This document shows, one piece after another, positions 17,890 through 26,668 of a stretch of 36,877 nucleotides of DNA. The DNA comes from Rhodocyclaceae bacterium (GTDB taxonomy: Bacteria; Pseudomonadota; Gammaproteobacteria; Burkholderiales; Rhodocyclaceae), in contig JAEUNL010000016.1 in NCBI GenBank assembly GCA_016791115.1, positions 1 to 36,877 on the forward strand, in the 5' to 3' direction. The translations under genes and the position numbers were made by a program. Within the stretch, counting starts at the first letter, position 1. Every line of letters starts with the position of its first letter. The notes under the pieces are model-generated. The model was not told where the DNA came from. It made no database searches and saw only the letters and a program-made list of their open reading frames with translations.

Positions 17890-18672
17890 TCAGAGCGTGA
17901 AAACCTGATTTCCGCGCAACATGCGCGGGCTGAAATCGGCAGCTCGCAGACTCACTTCGTGCATGATGAGGTCGATCTGGCTAGGCTTGAGGTGGGTGAT
18001 GTACACCTCAGGACGTGCTCGGAGATGCTCCAGCTCCCGTGCAAGCATCGATGGGTTGATATGCCGGGATCGCTCGGCCAGATCGGCATCAATGTCGGAA
18101 AATGCCGTCTCGATCACTAGGTATCGCAGGTCGGCAATCCGGTTGAGTGCCGCCCAGAGCGGCGCATGCGCGGTCGTGTCTCCCGTATAGGCGAACGTAC
18201 CGGCACCGGCACCGATCGCGTAGCCGACTGCGGGCACAACGTGGTTGGCAGGCAGGACGGTCAGACGACGCGATCCGATGTCGACCACCTGTCCGACTTC
18301 GACGGGCCGGAATACCAGACTCGGAGACTCGGCCGACGGAATGGAGGAGAAATCTGGCCAGATGACCCAGTTGAAGATATTTTGCCGCAGCGCATCAATC
18401 GTTGCCTGCAAGGCCCATACGGTGATCGGGGCCTCGCGCATGTCCCCGACGGTATCGACCAGAAACGGGATGGACGCGATGTGGTCGAGGTGGGAGTGCG
18501 TCAGGAATATGTGATCGACAGACGCGAGTTCCGCGAGCGAAAGATCGCCCACACCGGTGCCGGCATCGATCAGGATGTCCCTGTCGACAAGCATGGATGT
18601 GGTACGGAGGTTCGCCCCGCCGATTCCACCGCTGCAGCCAAGCACCCTGACTTTCATGTGTGAGGACATCAT
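17890..18672 (-). CDS. Metallo-beta-lactamase-fold cyclic-nucleotide phosphodiesterase-like protein
   Basis: Encodes 260 residues. The zinc motif THSHLDH supplies His59, His61, Asp63 and His64; His144, Asp165 and His227 are the further ligands expected of the fold. The overall layout (LGCSGGIGG at the start, HVVPAVGYAI, YTGDTT, then INPSMLARELEHL) resembles class II 3',5'-cyclic-nucleotide phosphodiesterases, which hydrolyse cAMP or cGMP. RNase Z-like or other hydrolase roles remain possible. The ATG at 18672 overlaps the stop of the adenylate cyclase gene (ATGA), so the two are translationally coupled; an internal ATG at 18657 is an alternative start. The pairing with a cyclase gene supports a cAMP phosphodiesterase role. 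Confidence 0.82.
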   Translation of the reverse strand: MMSSHMKVRVLGCSGGIGGANLRTTSMLVDRDILIDAGTGVGDLSLAELASVDHIFLTHSHLDHIASIPFLVDTVGDMREAPITVWALQATIDALRQNIFNWVIWPDFSSIPSAESPSLVFRPVEVGQVVDIGSRRLTVLPANHVVPAVGYAIGAGAGTFAYTGDTTAHAPLWAALNRIADLRYLVIETAFSDIDADLAERSRHINPSMLARELEHLRARPEVYITHLKPSQIDLIMHEVSLRAADFSPRMLRGNQVFTL

Positions 18673-20903
18673 TTGAAGTCGAAGGCCACGACACCGTCCC
18701 AGTCGGCGGCGGGTGGTTCCATACGCAAACGCGCAATTCTCTCAAGATATAAAGCATACAACGCCCGGCCGGGTTCCCGCCGTGCCAAGTTTCTCATTTC
18801 GGCCTCGGCAGCCGTCCAGCGCCTGGCACGATAATGCGCCAGTGCCCCGTGCCAGGCCGAGAGCGACACCACTTCCGCGGCGTCGAGTTGGCTGCGCAGA
18901 CCCAGCGGCTCAAAGATCGTAACGGCCGTGTCCTTGCCCTTGACCCTCACACGATCCAATTCGCGCCACGCAAACCCCCTCACAGCCTTTCGGGTCGCCT
19001 CGCCGACGATGATTCCCACACCATAGCTTCGCGTCAGCCCTTCCAGCCTCGACGCGAGATTGACTGCGTCGCCGATCACCGTATACGACTTGCGAACCAT
19101 GGAGCCGAAGTCACCAACCGTCACCTGACCCGTGTTGATGCCGACGCCCATCTCGAGTGCAGGAAAGCCCCGTGCGACCAGGGATTCCGACAACCGGGCG
19201 ATCTCGCGCTGCATCTCGATCGCCGCCCGGACCGCTTCCCGCGCGTGATTCGGGTCGGCCACCGGCGCCCCCCAGAACGCCATGACGGCATCGCCGATGA
19301 ACTTGTCTACCGTACCGCGATAACGCCCGATCACGGCCGTCATTGCGGTCAGGAATTCTCCGAGCAGCATCGTCACCTCGCGCGGCTCCAGCCGCTCGGC
19401 AATCGAGGTGAATCCGCGCAAATCGCAGAATAGGACTGTGAGCTCCTTGCTCTGCCCCTCCATGCTGTAATGCTCGGGGTTGCGGCTCATCTCGACCACT
19501 AGTTCCGGCGGGACGTACTGGCCGAAAAGGCGCGCGAACTCGCGCCGCGAGCGTGCCTCGACCGTATAGCCCCAAGACATCTGGAGCGCAAGCAGCCCGA
19601 TCACCAGCAGGAGGGATGATGCAACAGGCAGGGCGTAACCCAACCGCCATGCAACGAAATTGCCGCCGAGCAGCAGCGCCGCCATGCCAAGCGCGTTAAG
19701 CGCGGCACGCAGTGGACTCAGGCGAGGCAGCGTCACGCGCACGAGCGCGCCGACCACGATCAGGAGTACAACCTCGAATGCGGCACCCCATGCCGGTTGG
19801 CGCCGGATGGTTCCTTCCAGCATGCCCGACAGGAGGTTAGCGTGCATCTCAACCCCGACGAAGGTATTGCTGAGCGGGGTGACGCGCAGATCGAGCAGGC
19901 CACCAGCAGACGTGCCGACCAGTACGATCTTGTCGCGCAACATGTCGGGCACAAGCCGCCGTTTCGCCACGTCGGCAATCGACACATAGCGGAACGTGCC
20001 GGGCGGTCCTCGATACGGTATGAGCGCATTCGTCTCGTCGTCGATCGGAATGCGCCGGACCATTTCTCCCGTGCCGACCTGCAGCCACTCGAAGCGCCGA
20101 TTCTCGAAAGCAGCAAGCCAACCCGCATGAGAATGCTCGAGCCTTACGCCGGACGCACCGTCGAGCAGGCGCAACATGGAAAGCGCCAGCGATTCATAGA
20201 CTTCGTCCCCATATCGTGCTAGCAGCGGAACACGTCGCGAAACGCCATCCCGGTCGACGTCGACGTTGAAGTGCCCGGCCGCCGCGGCCGCCTGCTGGAT
20301 CGAAGGCAAATTCGCGCCGTAGCTGGTGCGTTTTGCAACCCGAGACGGGAACTCGCCATAACCGGCAAGTGCCGGCGGCAGCTGCCCGTTCTCCCCGCCG
20401 GGCGGCTCCTGCGAGAAGAAATAACCCAGTGCGACCGGCCGCCCACGCAGCGAGTTGACGAACTTTCCATCACGATCGAATTCAGGCTTCAGCCGCTCGA
20501 TCTCTTTCACCATTGACGGATAATTTTCCGACGCGATGCGGGCGACGCGGTCCAGCACGGCCATGCCCGGATCCTGGTCGGACCCGGCGAACACAACGTC
20601 GAAGCCAACTGCCCGTATCCGATAAGACTCGAACAGGATATCGACGATCTCCGCCATGAGGTCACGCCGCCAGGGCCAGCGCCCGAGTTCTGCGAGAGAC
20701 CTGTCATCGATATCGACGATCACGATGCGATCATCCGGGGTTTGCGGTGCAAAAATCCGCGACTTGATGTCGTAGAAGACCGCGTCCGTCTGGCTTACGA
20801 ATCGCAGATCGAACAGGCGGGCGGCATGCCCGAGCAGCGCCCCGAGCACACACAGCGCAAGGGCGAATGTCACTGCCTGCTGGGCACGATTGCCGAATCT
20901 CAT
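18669..20903 (-). CDS. CHASE2-domain class III adenylate cyclase
   Basis: Encodes 744 residues. A first membrane helix (about 11-28) precedes a periplasmic CHASE2 sensor domain (about 35-365). Three more helices follow (375-390, 402-420, 424-443) and then a cytosolic class III cyclase domain (about 485-650). Metal-binding Asp494 (LFCDLRGFTS) and Asp538, base-recognition Lys534 (VDKFIGD) and Asp612 (VIGDAVN), and Asn615/Arg619 are all present; the Lys/Asp pair predicts ATP as substrate, hence cAMP. Residues 675-735 look like a short TPR-like tail. The gene lies 60 bases after the FHA gene and overlaps the phosphodiesterase-like gene by four bases. It would sense an envelope signal and make cAMP. 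Confidence 0.93.
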   Translation of the reverse strand: MRFGNRAQQAVTFALALCVLGALLGHAARLFDLRFVSQTDAVFYDIKSRIFAPQTPDDRIVIVDIDDRSLAELGRWPWRRDLMAEIVDILFESYRIRAVGFDVVFAGSDQDPGMAVLDRVARIASENYPSMVKEIERLKPEFDRDGKFVNSLRGRPVALGYFFSQEPPGGENGQLPPALAGYGEFPSRVAKRTSYGANLPSIQQAAAAAGHFNVDVDRDGVSRRVPLLARYGDEVYESLALSMLRLLDGASGVRLEHSHAGWLAAFENRRFEWLQVGTGEMVRRIPIDDETNALIPYRGPPGTFRYVSIADVAKRRLVPDMLRDKIVLVGTSAGGLLDLRVTPLSNTFVGVEMHANLLSGMLEGTIRRQPAWGAAFEVVLLIVVGALVRVTLPRLSPLRAALNALGMAALLLGGNFVAWRLGYALPVASSLLLVIGLLALQMSWGYTVEARSRREFARLFGQYVPPELVVEMSRNPEHYSMEGQSKELTVLFCDLRGFTSIAERLEPREVTMLLGEFLTAMTAVIGRYRGTVDKFIGDAVMAFWGAPVADPNHAREAVRAAIEMQREIARLSESLVARGFPALEMGVGINTGQVTVGDFGSMVRKSYTVIGDAVNLASRLEGLTRSYGVGIIVGEATRKAVRGFAWRELDRVRVKGKDTAVTIFEPLGLRSQLDAAEVVSLSAWHGALAHYRARRWTAAEAEMRNLARREPGRALYALYLERIARLRMEPPAADWDGVVAFDFK

Positions 20904-20963
20904 GAGAGCGTCAGCCCGATCCGCTGCCGCGACGACCGGCAGGGGAACGTTGCCCCGAGAGCG

Positions 20964-21677
20964 TCAGGCTTTCAGGACGAATTCCATCCTCACGCCAGCG
21001 AGTTCAATCACGTCGTGATCCGCAAGGGGATAGGCTTGGGCATCCAGCGTTCGTCCATTGACGACGGGAAAATGAGCGCCTTCGACATGAGTGAGGAAGT
21101 AGCCCTGGGGCCTGCGCGTGATGACCGCGACCTGAACCCCCGGTTTGCCGAGGGTGGTCAGTGTCTTGGAAAGCTCCAGCGATTTTCCGGCATTTCCGCC
21201 CGAAAGGATCCTGACCGACCCGATCGCGGACGACTGCGGACTGGATGCCATGGTCGAATACTCGGTGGTCGGCCTCATTCCCACTTGGGTATCGGTCGGC
21301 GACCGCGGCACCGGAGCCTGCCCCGAGACAGCGGGCGCCGGAATATCCAGCGGCGGGGACTTCTCATACTCGGCGCTGGCAGGCGCAACGGCATCTGCGA
21401 CGAATTTCAGTCGGTACTTTCCGAGTTCTACGACGTCATTGTCCTTGAGAAAATGCTTCTTGACCGGTTGCCCATTCACGTACGTGCCATTGGTGCTGTT
21501 CAGATCCTCGAGGAAGGAATCCTTAAGAATAGTCACGATTGCCGCATGCTCTCCACTGATCGCAAGATTGTCGATCTGGATGTCGTTGTGCGGCTTGCGG
21601 CCGATACTGGTCCGCTCCTTGGTCAGAGCGATCTCCTTCAGAACCAGACCATCCATGCTCAGTATCAACTTGGGCAT
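20964..21677 (-). CDS. FHA-domain protein with a second, degenerate FHA-like domain
   Basis: Encodes 237 residues. Residues 1-95 are a complete FHA domain, the fold that binds phosphothreonine peptides: Arg27 (SIGRKPHND), Ser41 and His44 (SGEHA), and Asn63-Gly64 (NSTNGTYVNG). A Pro/Ser/Thr-rich linker (96-150) contains possible phosphorylation sites. Residues 153-237 repeat the fold in outline (TLGKPG, VVNGRTLDA, LADHDVIELAGVRMEF) but lack the Arg and Ser/His ligand residues, so this half is probably structural. A GGAAGA ribosome-binding site is present. It lies 13 bases after the phosphatase gene, whose product could dephosphorylate its ligand or the protein itself. It is cytosolic. Confidence 0.9.
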   Translation of the reverse strand: MPKLILSMDGLVLKEIALTKERTSIGRKPHNDIQIDNLAISGEHAAIVTILKDSFLEDLNSTNGTYVNGQPVKKHFLKDNDVVELGKYRLKFVADAVAPASAEYEKSPPLDIPAPAVSGQAPVPRSPTDTQVGMRPTTEYSTMASSPQSSAIGSVRILSGGNAGKSLELSKTLTTLGKPGVQVAVITRRPQGYFLTHVEGAHFPVVNGRTLDAQAYPLADHDVIELAGVRMEFVLKA

Positions 21678-21690
21678 TTCAATCTTCCAC

Positions 21691-22521
21691 TCATCTGAAC
21701 CAGGCCAGCAGACGCGCGAGCAATCCGCGCGATGCAGGATACTCGTGCGCGATCCGGATCAGGATCACCGATACGTTGTCCCGCCCGCCGTTTTCGTTCG
21801 CCTGCTGAATCAGGCGGGCTGCGGCATCCTCCGGGTCGTCGGCATATTTCCCCACGATATGGGCGATTTCACCGTCGCAAACCATGTCGTTCAAACCGTC
21901 CGAGCATAGCAGGTAAATGTCGCCCGGCGTTGTGTCGAAATCGCGTATCTCGGCCTGTACCGCGGGGTCGACGCCAAGAGCCCGGGTCACCAGATTGCGG
22001 TTCTGGGACAACCTGGCCTCCTCCAGGGTGATCATGCCGCTATCGATCTGCTCCTGCAGGAGGGAGTGATCCCGGGTAAGTTGCTCCAGCCGGCCTTCGC
22101 GAAACCGGTAGGCGCGCGAATCGCCAATATGCGCGAACGTGACGGCATTGTCATAGAACAGCCCCATTACCAGTGTGGTACCCATTCCGGCATACTGCGG
22201 CTGGCTTTGCGCCGCCTCGTAGATGGCAGAGTTCGCTGAAGCGACGTGCGATTCAAGCAGCGCCTGGGCATCGGCCCGCACCGCAAGACCATTCCGCTGT
22301 AGTCGCCGGGTGGCAATCGATTTTTCCAGCTCTCCGCCGAGCAGGCTGATCGCCATCCCCGCGGCGACTTCTCCGGCGTTGTATCCGCCCATGCCGTCAG
22401 CGAGCACGATCAACCCGCTCGATGCACTGACAAACACTGCGTCCTCGTTGTGGGTACGCACCATCCCCGCATCGCTGCGCGACGCGATCACGAGGCAGTT
22501 CGACAGGTTCTCGTCGGACAT
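21691..22521 (-). CDS. PP2C-family serine/threonine protein phosphatase
   Basis: Encodes 276 residues. All PP2C metal and phosphate motifs are visible: RTHNEDAVF (22-30), LADGMGGYNAGE with Asp42 (40-51), HIGDSRAY (131-138), LLCSDGLND with Asp208 (204-211), and GRDNVSV with Asp248 (246-252). It should remove phosphate from Ser/Thr residues using two Mn/Mg ions. The C-terminus ends in a short amphipathic tail (LLARLLAWFR) that might touch the membrane. It is the first gene of the signalling cluster and is followed 13 bases later by the FHA gene. No Hanks-type kinase is in the window, so its substrate kinase must be coded elsewhere. Confidence 0.94.
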   Translation of the reverse strand: MSDENLSNCLVIASRSDAGMVRTHNEDAVFVSASSGLIVLADGMGGYNAGEVAAGMAISLLGGELEKSIATRRLQRNGLAVRADAQALLESHVASANSAIYEAAQSQPQYAGMGTTLVMGLFYDNAVTFAHIGDSRAYRFREGRLEQLTRDHSLLQEQIDSGMITLEEARLSQNRNLVTRALGVDPAVQAEIRDFDTTPGDIYLLCSDGLNDMVCDGEIAHIVGKYADDPEDAAARLIQQANENGGRDNVSVILIRIAHEYPASRGLLARLLAWFR

Positions 22522-22754
22522 GCGATTACCTGCCTCTGCAGCGAGTGGATGGAACTACGGCACGGTCGTCAGCTTGGACGTTCAAGCCGGCCGGATAACG
22601 CGAATCTCCTTTGGACACCCTGCCGTCCCCAGCATCTAGCGGACTGCAAGCAGTTCAACTGCAGCCCAGGATTGTTGTATATCGCCGATAACGGAGATCA
22701 ATCTGCTATGCATTGTTGTGCCATTGCCCCTGCCTCGTCAAATGCATGAGGAAT

Positions 22755-23708
22755 TCAGAACGGCAACTCGGTACCTAGCCCCCGTTCCCGCGCAAGCTCC
22801 AGCACGCGCATGCCCAGCGCGACGTCCTGAACGGCCATCCCCTGGGACTCGAAGAGCGTGATATCCGAGGATTTCCGACGACCGACGCGGCATCCCGCGA
22901 TAATCTCACCGATTTCGATCAGCTGCCCCTCGCACAGACGTCCCTTCTCGAGAGCAGGCAACAGGTCGCCCGCTTCACGCAATGCGGTTGCCCTCGAGTC
23001 AACGACCACCGCGGATGCCCGCCGGATCGTTGCTTCATCGATTTCGCGGCGAATCAAAGAATTCGAGCCGGCAGCGACAATATGCGCGCCTTCGGCAACC
23101 CAATCGGCCACAAAAAGAGGGTTCGTCGCGGTCGTGATCGTTATGATCACATCTGACCCGCGGACGACCTCCTCCGGGTTCTGCGCTGGACAGACCGGAC
23201 ATTTCATTCTCCGGGTCATTTCGTCGCAAAACCGCTCGAGCCTGCCTCTGTCGCGTGAGTAGACCTTGACCTCGCTGATCGGGCGAACAAGACACGCGGC
23301 CTCGATCTGGCTGCGGGCTTGCCAGCCCGAGCCGAAAACCCCCAGCACGCGTGCATTCTCGCGTGCCAACCACTTGATCGACAGGCCGCCCATTGCGCCA
23401 GTCCGCATCATTCCGAGGAGATTCGCCTCAATGACGGCGAGCTGGCGACCAGTCTTCTGGTCATAAAGGTGAACCTGAAATCGGTTCCCTTCTCGGCTGG
23501 ACGTGTACACCTTGTAACCGAGCACACCTTCGGACGGCAACGCGCCCTGCAGAATGTGCATCGTCGCCGACGGCAAGCGAGTCCGTTGACGCGGAACATC
23601 GATCGCCGTTCCCTCCCCATGCGCGCGATGGGCCGCCTCGACGGCATCAAGGGCAAGCGCGATGTCGACCAGTTGTTCGACGTCTGATTCGCTGAGAAAT
23701 AGCGCCAT
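22755..23708 (-). CDS. Ornithine cyclodeaminase / mu-crystallin family NAD(P)-dependent enzyme
   Basis: Encodes 317 residues, a usual length for the family. The family blocks are RTGAMGGLSIKWLAR (about 101-115), the Rossmann GVFGSGWQAR (123-132), the EVKVYSRDRGRLERF strand-helix, and DVIITITTATNPLF. Members are ornithine cyclodeaminases, alanine dehydrogenases, ketimine reductases and siderophore or tauropine-type dehydrogenases, and sequence alone does not decide among them. It starts 15 bases after the stop of the TerC-family gene on the same strand, so they may share a transcript. There are 233 non-coding bases before the phosphatase operon. Confidence 0.88.
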   Translation of the reverse strand: MALFLSESDVEQLVDIALALDAVEAAHRAHGEGTAIDVPRQRTRLPSATMHILQGALPSEGVLGYKVYTSSREGNRFQVHLYDQKTGRQLAVIEANLLGMMRTGAMGGLSIKWLARENARVLGVFGSGWQARSQIEAACLVRPISEVKVYSRDRGRLERFCDEMTRRMKCPVCPAQNPEEVVRGSDVIITITTATNPLFVADWVAEGAHIVAAGSNSLIRREIDEATIRRASAVVVDSRATALREAGDLLPALEKGRLCEGQLIEIGEIIAGCRVGRRKSSDITLFESQGMAVQDVALGMRVLELARERGLGTELPF

Positions 23709-23723
23709 CGCACCAAGTTCCGC

Positions 23724-24422
23724 TCAAAGTACCTCGCGTTCCACGACGCCCCGGCTGCGTCGAGCCAGCACGTGGCCTATGGCGACGACGCAGGCGGCGC
23801 CCGCAATACCGGAGATTGTCGCCAGACCGGGCATGTAAGGCTCGACCCAGGCATGGAGGAGTTGGTCTTCAACGATCATTTCCCCGGCTACGAACCCTAG
23901 CAAACCGGCACCAAGCGTGACGACTATCGGATATCGTTCCATCAGCTTCATGATCAGCTGGCTGGCGAGCACGATCAGCGGAATGCTCACCGCCAATCCG
24001 AAGACGAGCAGCACGAGACTACCCTTGGCCGCAGCGGCAACGCCGATCACATTGTCCAGGCTCATGACGAGATCGGCCACAATCACGGTTCGGATCGCCC
24101 CCATCAAATGCTCGCTCGCGGCAACTTCCGAGCCGTCATCCGCCTCCGGAACGAGAAGCTTGATTCCGATCCAGAATAAAAGAACGCCGCCGATCACCTT
24201 GAGCCATGGAAGCTGGAGCAGTCCGACCGCAAAATAGGTCAGAACCACGCGCAATATCACCGCCCCGAATATGCCCCAAAAAATACCGAGCTTCTTTTGC
24301 TTCGGTGGCAAATCTCGACATGCGAGAGCAATCACCACTGCATTATCGCCGCTCAGGACGATGTTGATGAGGATGATCTCCACTGCCGCCACCCAGAACT
24401 GGGGTGTTCCAAACTCCAGCAT
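23724..24422 (-). CDS. TerC-family integral membrane protein (YjbE type)
   Basis: Encodes 232 residues with about seven membrane helices. The two family signatures, LSGDNAVVIALA (about 23-34) and MSLDNVIGVAAAAKG (about 119-133), carry the Asp-Asn pairs thought to bind metal inside the membrane. TerC-family members are linked to tellurite resistance and to manganese or calcium export that supplies exoenzymes. It lies after the sucCD terminator, so it needs its own promoter or read-through; the roughly 120 bases before it show no manganese-riboswitch-like sequence that I can recognise. sucC-sucD-TerC is a familiar order in betaproteobacteria. Confidence 0.88.
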   Translation of the reverse strand: MLEFGTPQFWVAAVEIILINIVLSGDNAVVIALACRDLPPKQKKLGIFWGIFGAVILRVVLTYFAVGLLQLPWLKVIGGVLLFWIGIKLLVPEADDGSEVAASEHLMGAIRTVIVADLVMSLDNVIGVAAAAKGSLVLLVFGLAVSIPLIVLASQLIMKLMERYPIVVTLGAGLLGFVAGEMIVEDQLLHAWVEPYMPGLATISGIAGAACVVAIGHVLARRSRGVVEREVL

Positions 24423-24545
24423 CTTTACTGATTCCCGATAGTGATGGTCAACGCGACCCGTGCGCGATTTTATTGGAAACCAGCGTGTCGCACCCGTGAA
24501 TCGGGAAAACCCGCACTGCGGAGGTCACCAGGCACGCTCTGCAAC

Positions 24546-24575
24546 AAAAAAGAAGCCCGCACAGGGCGGGCTTCT
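24546..24575 (-). terminator. Intrinsic terminator of sucCD
   Basis: On the - strand AGAAGCCCGC, loop CCTGT, GCGGGCTTCT is followed by TTTTTG: a 10-bp perfect stem with a U-tract. It lies about 20 bases after the sucD stop, and is one of the two textbook terminators in the window. Confidence 0.88.
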
Positions 24576-24596
24576 CGAGCGGCGCGTCCGCCGGAT

Positions 24597-25490
24597 TCAG
24601 AGCAGCGACTTCAGCAGGCGCCCCATTTCCGACGGATTGCGCGTCACCTTGAAGCCACACTCTTCCATGATCGCGAGTTTGGCATCGGCCGTATCGGCGC
24701 CGCCCGAAATCAGCGCCCCGGCATGGCCCATGCGCTTGCCGGCCGGCGCCGTGACCCCCGCGATGAAGCCGACGATCGGCTTCTTCATGTTGGCCTTGCA
24801 CCATTGCGCCGCTTCGGCCTCATCCGGACCACCAATTTCCCCGATCATGATCACTGCATCGGTGTCGGGGTCGTCGTTGAACGCCTTCATCACGTCGATG
24901 TGCTTGAGTCCATTGATCGGATCGCCTCCAATACCAACTGCAGACGACTGTCCCAGTCCTATCTCTGTCAGCTGCGCAACCGCCTCATAGGTCAGCGTCC
25001 CCGAGCGGGAGACTACACCGATACGCCCCTTGCGGTGAATATGGCCCGGCATGATGCCGATCTTGATTTCGTCCGGTGTAATCAGGCCCGGACAATTCGG
25101 CCCCAGCAGAAGCGTCTTCTTGCCGCCCGCAGCCTCCTTGGCTTTCATCTTGTTGCGCACGACCAGCATGTCACGCACCGGAATGCCTTCCGTGATGCAG
25201 ATCGCCAGATCGAGATCCGCTTCGCAGGCCTCCCAGATTGCCGCGGCCGCACCGGCAGGGGGCACGTAAATAACCGACACCGTCGCACCGGTCTGCGCCT
25301 TGGCTTCCTTCACCGACGCGAAGATCGGGATATCGAAGATCTTCTCACCAGCTTTCTTCGGGTTGACGCCGGCAACGAAGCAGTTCTTTCCGTTGGCATA
25401 CTCCTGGCACTTCTCGGTGTGGAACTGCCCGGTCTTGCCGGTGATGCCCTGGGTGATGACCCGGGTGTCCTTGTTGATCAGAATCGACAT
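24597..25490 (-). CDS. sucD: Succinyl-CoA ligase (ADP/GDP-forming), alpha subunit
   Basis: Encodes 297 residues. The alpha subunit carries the phosphohistidine intermediate that turns succinyl-CoA plus ADP/GDP and phosphate into succinate and ATP/GTP in the TCA cycle. The active histidine lies in [13 protein letters not shown] near the C-terminus. The CoA-binding Rossmann part begins [16 protein letters not shown], and [12 protein letters not shown] is the standard mid-block. A GGGGGAA ribosome-binding site precedes the ATG at 25490; the frame continues upstream into sucC but that part is not this protein. It lies 17 bases after sucC. Confidence 0.97.
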   Translation of the reverse strand: MSILINKDTRVITQGITGKTGQFHTEKCQEYANGKNCFVAGVNPKKAGEKIFDIPIFASVKEAKAQTGATVSVIYVPPAGAAAAIWEACEADLDLAICITEGIPVRDMLVVRNKMKAKEAAGGKKTLLLGPNCPGLITPDEIKIGIMPGHIHRKGRIGVVSRSGTLTYEAVAQLTEIGLGQSSAVGIGGDPINGLKHIDVMKAFNDDPDTDAVIMIGEIGGPDEAEAAQWCKANMKKPIVGFIAGVTAPAGKRMGHAGALISGGADTADAKLAIMEECGFKVTRNPSEMGRLLKSLL

Positions 25491-25507
25491 TATTCGTTTC
25501 CCCCGGG

Positions 25508-26668
25508 TTACTTGACGGCCGCGACGATCTTCTCGGCGGCCTCGGCCATGGTGTCGGCCGCGATGATCGGCAGGCCGGACTCTGCAAGGATTTTCTTGCC
25601 CAGGTCCTCGTTGGTCCCCTTCATGCGCACCACCAGCGGCACCGAAAGGTGCACTTCCTTGGCCGCAGCAACGACGCCGGTTGCGATGGTGTCGCAACGC
25701 ATGATGCCGCCGAAGATGTTGACGAGGATGCCCTTGACCTTGGGGTTCTTGAGCATGATCTTGAAAGCTTCGGTCACCTTCTCGGTCGTGGCGCCGCCAC
25801 CGACGTCGAGGAAGTTGGCCGGCTCTGCACCATAGAGCTTGATCGTGTCCATCGTCGCCATCGCAAGGCCGGCGCCATTGACCAAGCAACCGATGTTGCC
25901 GTCGAGCGAGATGTAGGCGAGATCGAACTTGGAAGCCTCAATCTCCGCCGGATCTTCCTCGTCCAGGTCGCGGAAAGCGACGATATCCTCATGGCGGAAC
26001 AGCGAATTCGAATCGAAATTGAACTTGGCGTCGAGCGCCTTGATGTTGCCGTTGCCTTCGAGGATCAGCGGATTGATCTCGGCCAGCGAGGCATCGGTTT
26101 CCATGTAGCAGGTATAGAGCTTCTTGAACGCGTCGACGGCCTGTGCCTGCGATGCTTCAGGGACGCCAATGCCCTTGGCAAGTTCGAGCGCCTGTGCATC
26201 GGTCAAACCGACGAGCGGATCGACGAAGACTTTGATGATCTTTTCCGGCGTCTTGTGGGCGACTTCCTCGATGTCCATGCCGCCTTCGCTCGAGGCCATC
26301 ATCGCAACCTTCTGGGTTGCACGATCGGTCAGCGCAGCGACATAGTATTCCTTCTTGATATCGGCGCCTTCCTCGATCAACAGGCGTCGCACCTTCTGAC
26401 CATCAGGTCCGGTCTGATGCGTCACGAGTTGCATGCCGAGAATCGAGCTTGCGTAGGACTTGACCTCGTCGAGCGACTTGGCGACCTTGACACCGCCTCC
26501 TTTGCCACGCCCGCCGGCATGGATCTGCGCCTTGACGACCCAGATCTTCCCCCCCAGTTTCTGCGCTGCGCTCACCGCCTCGTCGACGGAAAAGCACGGA
26601 ATGCCGTTCGGTGTGGTAACACCAAACTTGCGCAGAATTTCCTTCGCCTGATACTCATGGATTTTCAT
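25508..26668 (-). CDS. sucC: Succinyl-CoA ligase (ADP-forming), beta subunit
   Basis: Encodes 386 residues (E. coli has 388). The N-terminal ATP-grasp domain begins [16 protein letters not shown] and contains [18 protein letters not shown], the nucleotide-binding segment. The C-terminal part has the succinyl-CoA ligase block [13 protein letters not shown] and the terminal [10 protein letters not shown] helix. An AAGGAAC ribosome-binding site precedes the ATG. It forms the alpha-beta heteromer with SucD. The long upstream gap (26669-27316) should carry the promoter of the pair. Confidence 0.97.
   Translation of the reverse strand: MKIHEYQAKEILRKFGVTTPNGIPCFSVDEAVSAAQKLGGKIWVVKAQIHAGGRGKGGGVKVAKSLDEVKSYASSILGMQLVTHQTGPDGQKVRRLLIEEGADIKKEYYVAALTDRATQKVAMMASSEGGMDIEEVAHKTPEKIIKVFVDPLVGLTDAQALELAKGIGVPEASQAQAVDAFKKLYTCYMETDASLAEINPLILEGNGNIKALDAKFNFDSNSLFRHEDIVAFRDLDEEDPAEIEASKFDLAYISLDGNIGCLVNGAGLAMATMDTIKLYGAEPANFLDVGGGATTEKVTEAFKIMLKNPKVKGILVNIFGGIMRCDTIATGVVAAAKEVHLSVPLVVRMKGTNEDLGKKILAESGLPIIAADTMAEAAEKIVAAVK

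Noticed and set aside
22708..22723. Sigma-54-like site TGGCAC-AACA-ATGCAT upstream of the PP2C gene
   Set aside because: The GG and GC pairs are nine bases apart, not ten, which RpoN does not tolerate well. Worth mapping the start site, but not called.
24423..24545. Possible manganese (yybP-ykoY) riboswitch before the TerC-family gene
   Set aside because: Only about 120 bases are available and the conserved core sequences are not present by eye.
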